Part shown: positions 62,946 through 64,000 of the stretch, piece after piece
How the letters are laid out: each line of letters begins with the position of its first letter
How positions within the stretch are numbered: the first letter of the stretch is position 1
Origin: Paenibacillus mellifer
Lineage (GTDB): Bacteria > Bacillota > Bacilli > Paenibacillales > Paenibacillaceae
Assembly: GCF_023195895.1 (NCBI RefSeq)
Contig: NZ_JALPRK010000019.1
Coordinates: forward strand, 1-64,000
Direction of reading: 5' to 3'
Length of the DNA: 64,000 bases
The notes under the pieces: model-generated
Told to the model about the DNA's origin: nothing
Seen by the model: only the letters and a program-made list of their open reading frames with translations
Databases searched by the model: none
Program-made: the position numbers and the translations under genes

Positions 62946-64000
62946 TTATTGAACCTCCTTTACCTTTAAAAACCCGTTTTTATAAGCAGCGGTGTTCATC
63001 ATCCGGATTTGCCGAATGGCGCCTCGCTGCGATTTGGTCCAAGCCGGGGCAGCGAAGACGACTTTTCCGTTTGGATCGTCTTTGGAACGACCGGCCCTCC
63101 CGGCCATTTGCACCAAAGATGCTTCATCGAACAGGTCGCTGTCCGCGTCTACTATGTATACATCACTTTTGGGCACGGTCACGCCGCGCTCCAGAATGGT
63201 CGTTGTGACCAGCATTCGAATGCGCCCTTCCCGGAAGGCGAGCACCTTCTCCGTCCGGCCCGAATCTGTGGAGGATGTCCCCTCAATAGGGAGGCCGGGA
63301 AAATAGGAACGCAAGAGCTGAGAGAAGGCATCAATCTGGCGGATCCGCGTTACGAAGATAAAAATCTGCGCCCCGCGTTGAACCGAAAACCGAAGTGGGC
63401 GCAGCAGCGCGGGCGGCAGAGAATGGCGGCGTAGGCAAAGCTCTACGCTAACCATTGTGATGCGTTCCGGGACAGGCAGCGGGCAGCCGTGATACCTCGC
63501 TGAAACTTTGGCGTGCGGCAGACGGCCCGCGCGGATCTCTTTTTGCAAAGGTAAGGGAGGCGTCGCGGAGAGGAAAATAAAACGACCGTCGGGTTTGCAG
63601 GCGGCCTCTGCTGCGAAGCCAAGCATCGGATCATTATGGTACGGAAACGCATCCAGCTCGTCGATCACGACCAGATCAAACGCATGATAGAACCGCAACA
63701 ACTGATGGGTTGTGGCTAGGATCAACCGAGCATCCCCCCAACGCTGCGGGCTCCCGCCATATAGGACGGCCATGGGCTCTTCAGGAAAAGCCTTCGCCAC
63801 CCGCGGCGCCAGCTCCAGTACGACGTCACGCCGCGGCGTGGCGACCAGGACCCGCCCCCCTCGGTCCAATGCATAACGCAGGAGTGGGAAGATCATCTCG
63901 GTTTTGCCGGCGCCGGTGACGGCCCAGAGGAGGAAGCGGGATGGGCGGGAGACCGTGAGGTAGGGGCGTCGCGGTGCCAATGGGCGTGAAGGCCTTCCGT
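62946..64000 (-). CDS. comFA: ComFA DNA helicase (partial, cut by window edge)
   Basis: The C-terminal part of the competence ATPase that drives single-stranded DNA import. Walker A is AVTGAGKTEMIF, Walker B is VVIDELDAFP, then LSATPP, and GRAGRSKDDPNGKV is motif VI. The frame stays open to base 64000, so the N-terminal zinc finger and start lie outside the window. The stop is 1 nt before comFC. No comFB lies between them, unlike B. subtilis. Confidence 0.93.
   Translation of the reverse strand, partial: GRPSRPLAPRRPYLTVSRPSRFLLWAVTGAGKTEMIFPLLRYALDRGGRVLVATPRRDVVLELAPRVAKAFPEEPMAVLYGGSPQRWGDARLILATTHQLLRFYHAFDLVVIDELDAFPYHNDPMLGFAAEAACKPDGRFIFLSATPPLPLQKEIRAGRLPHAKVSARYHGCPLPVPERITMVSVELCLRRHSLPPALLRPLRFSVQRGAQIFIFVTRIRQIDAFSQLLRSYFPGLPIEGTSSTDSGRTEKVLAFREGRIRMLVTTTILERGVTVPKSDVYIVDADSDLFDEASLVQMAGRAGRSKDDPNGKVVFAAPAWTKSQRGAIRQIRMMNTAAYKNGFLKVKEVQ

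Noticed and set aside
1-64000. CRISPR arrays, tRNA or rRNA genes
   Set aside because: No regularly spaced direct repeats and no recognisable tRNA or rRNA segments were seen on either strand.

Overview
This 64 kb window looks like the chromosome of a motile, endospore-lineage Firmicute, most likely Paenibacillaceae. The gene order comFA-comFC-yvyF-flgM-flgN-flgK-flgL-fliW-csrA-hag-flaG-fliD-fliS-fliT ... hpf-secA-prfB is the Bacillus subtilis order. Ribosome binding sites are strong AAGGAGG types, a bacillithiol gene (bshB2-like) is present, and prfB carries the usual programmed frameshift. Nearly all genes lie on the minus strand. I see no rRNA, tRNA, CRISPR array, transposase or integrase.

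Layout from left to right. 1-3 kb: two MFS exporters. 3-5.1 kb: a bactofilin operon (yhbD-yhbE-yhbF like) whose last gene is the DHA2-type exporter, with a 24-bp dyad upstream as a likely operator. 5.3-7.3 kb: a chemoreceptor. 7.7-16.1 kb: a complete arginine operon argC-J-B-D-F-G-H with a clear sigma-A promoter and tandem ARG-box-like sites; a cluster of palindromic repeats lies between argG and argH. 16.3-17.0 kb: bshB2 on the plus strand, followed by a 113-bp inverted-repeat element. 17.2-22.7 kb: yitT-like, prfB, secA and hpf. 22.8-25 kb: a VanZ-like gene, a TPR-FkbM methyltransferase and a cold-shock gene.

25-52 kb: a large, increasingly A+T-rich flagellin-modification island sitting between fliT and hpf, which are close neighbours in B. 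subtilis. It holds a complete pseudaminic acid pathway (PseB, C, H, G, I, F), a Maf-type flagellin glycosyltransferase, a FliB-type flagellin lysine methylase, several glycosyltransferases and many methyltransferases. Embedded in it is a translationally coupled cassette of acyl carrier protein, AMP-dependent ligase, iron-type alcohol dehydrogenase, LuxE-like acyl-protein synthetase, GNAT-like protein and LuxC-like acyl reductase. This cassette is my best candidate for an undescribed system: it looks suited to activating a carboxylic acid and reducing it to an aldehyde or alcohol for decorating the flagellar glycan.

52-61 kb: late flagellar genes with their regulators (FlgM anti-sigma, FliW and CsrA). 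Sigma-D-like promoters (TAAA, 15-16 bp, GCCGATAA type) are visible before flgM, hag, flaG, maf and the FkbM gene, so the glycosylation island appears wired to the late-flagellar programme. The flgM promoter -10 element is itself the left arm of the terminator that ends the upstream transcript. The hag leader holds a hairpin with GGA in its loop that matches the CsrA-binding consensus. 61-64 kb: yvyF, comFC and a comFA gene cut by the window edge.
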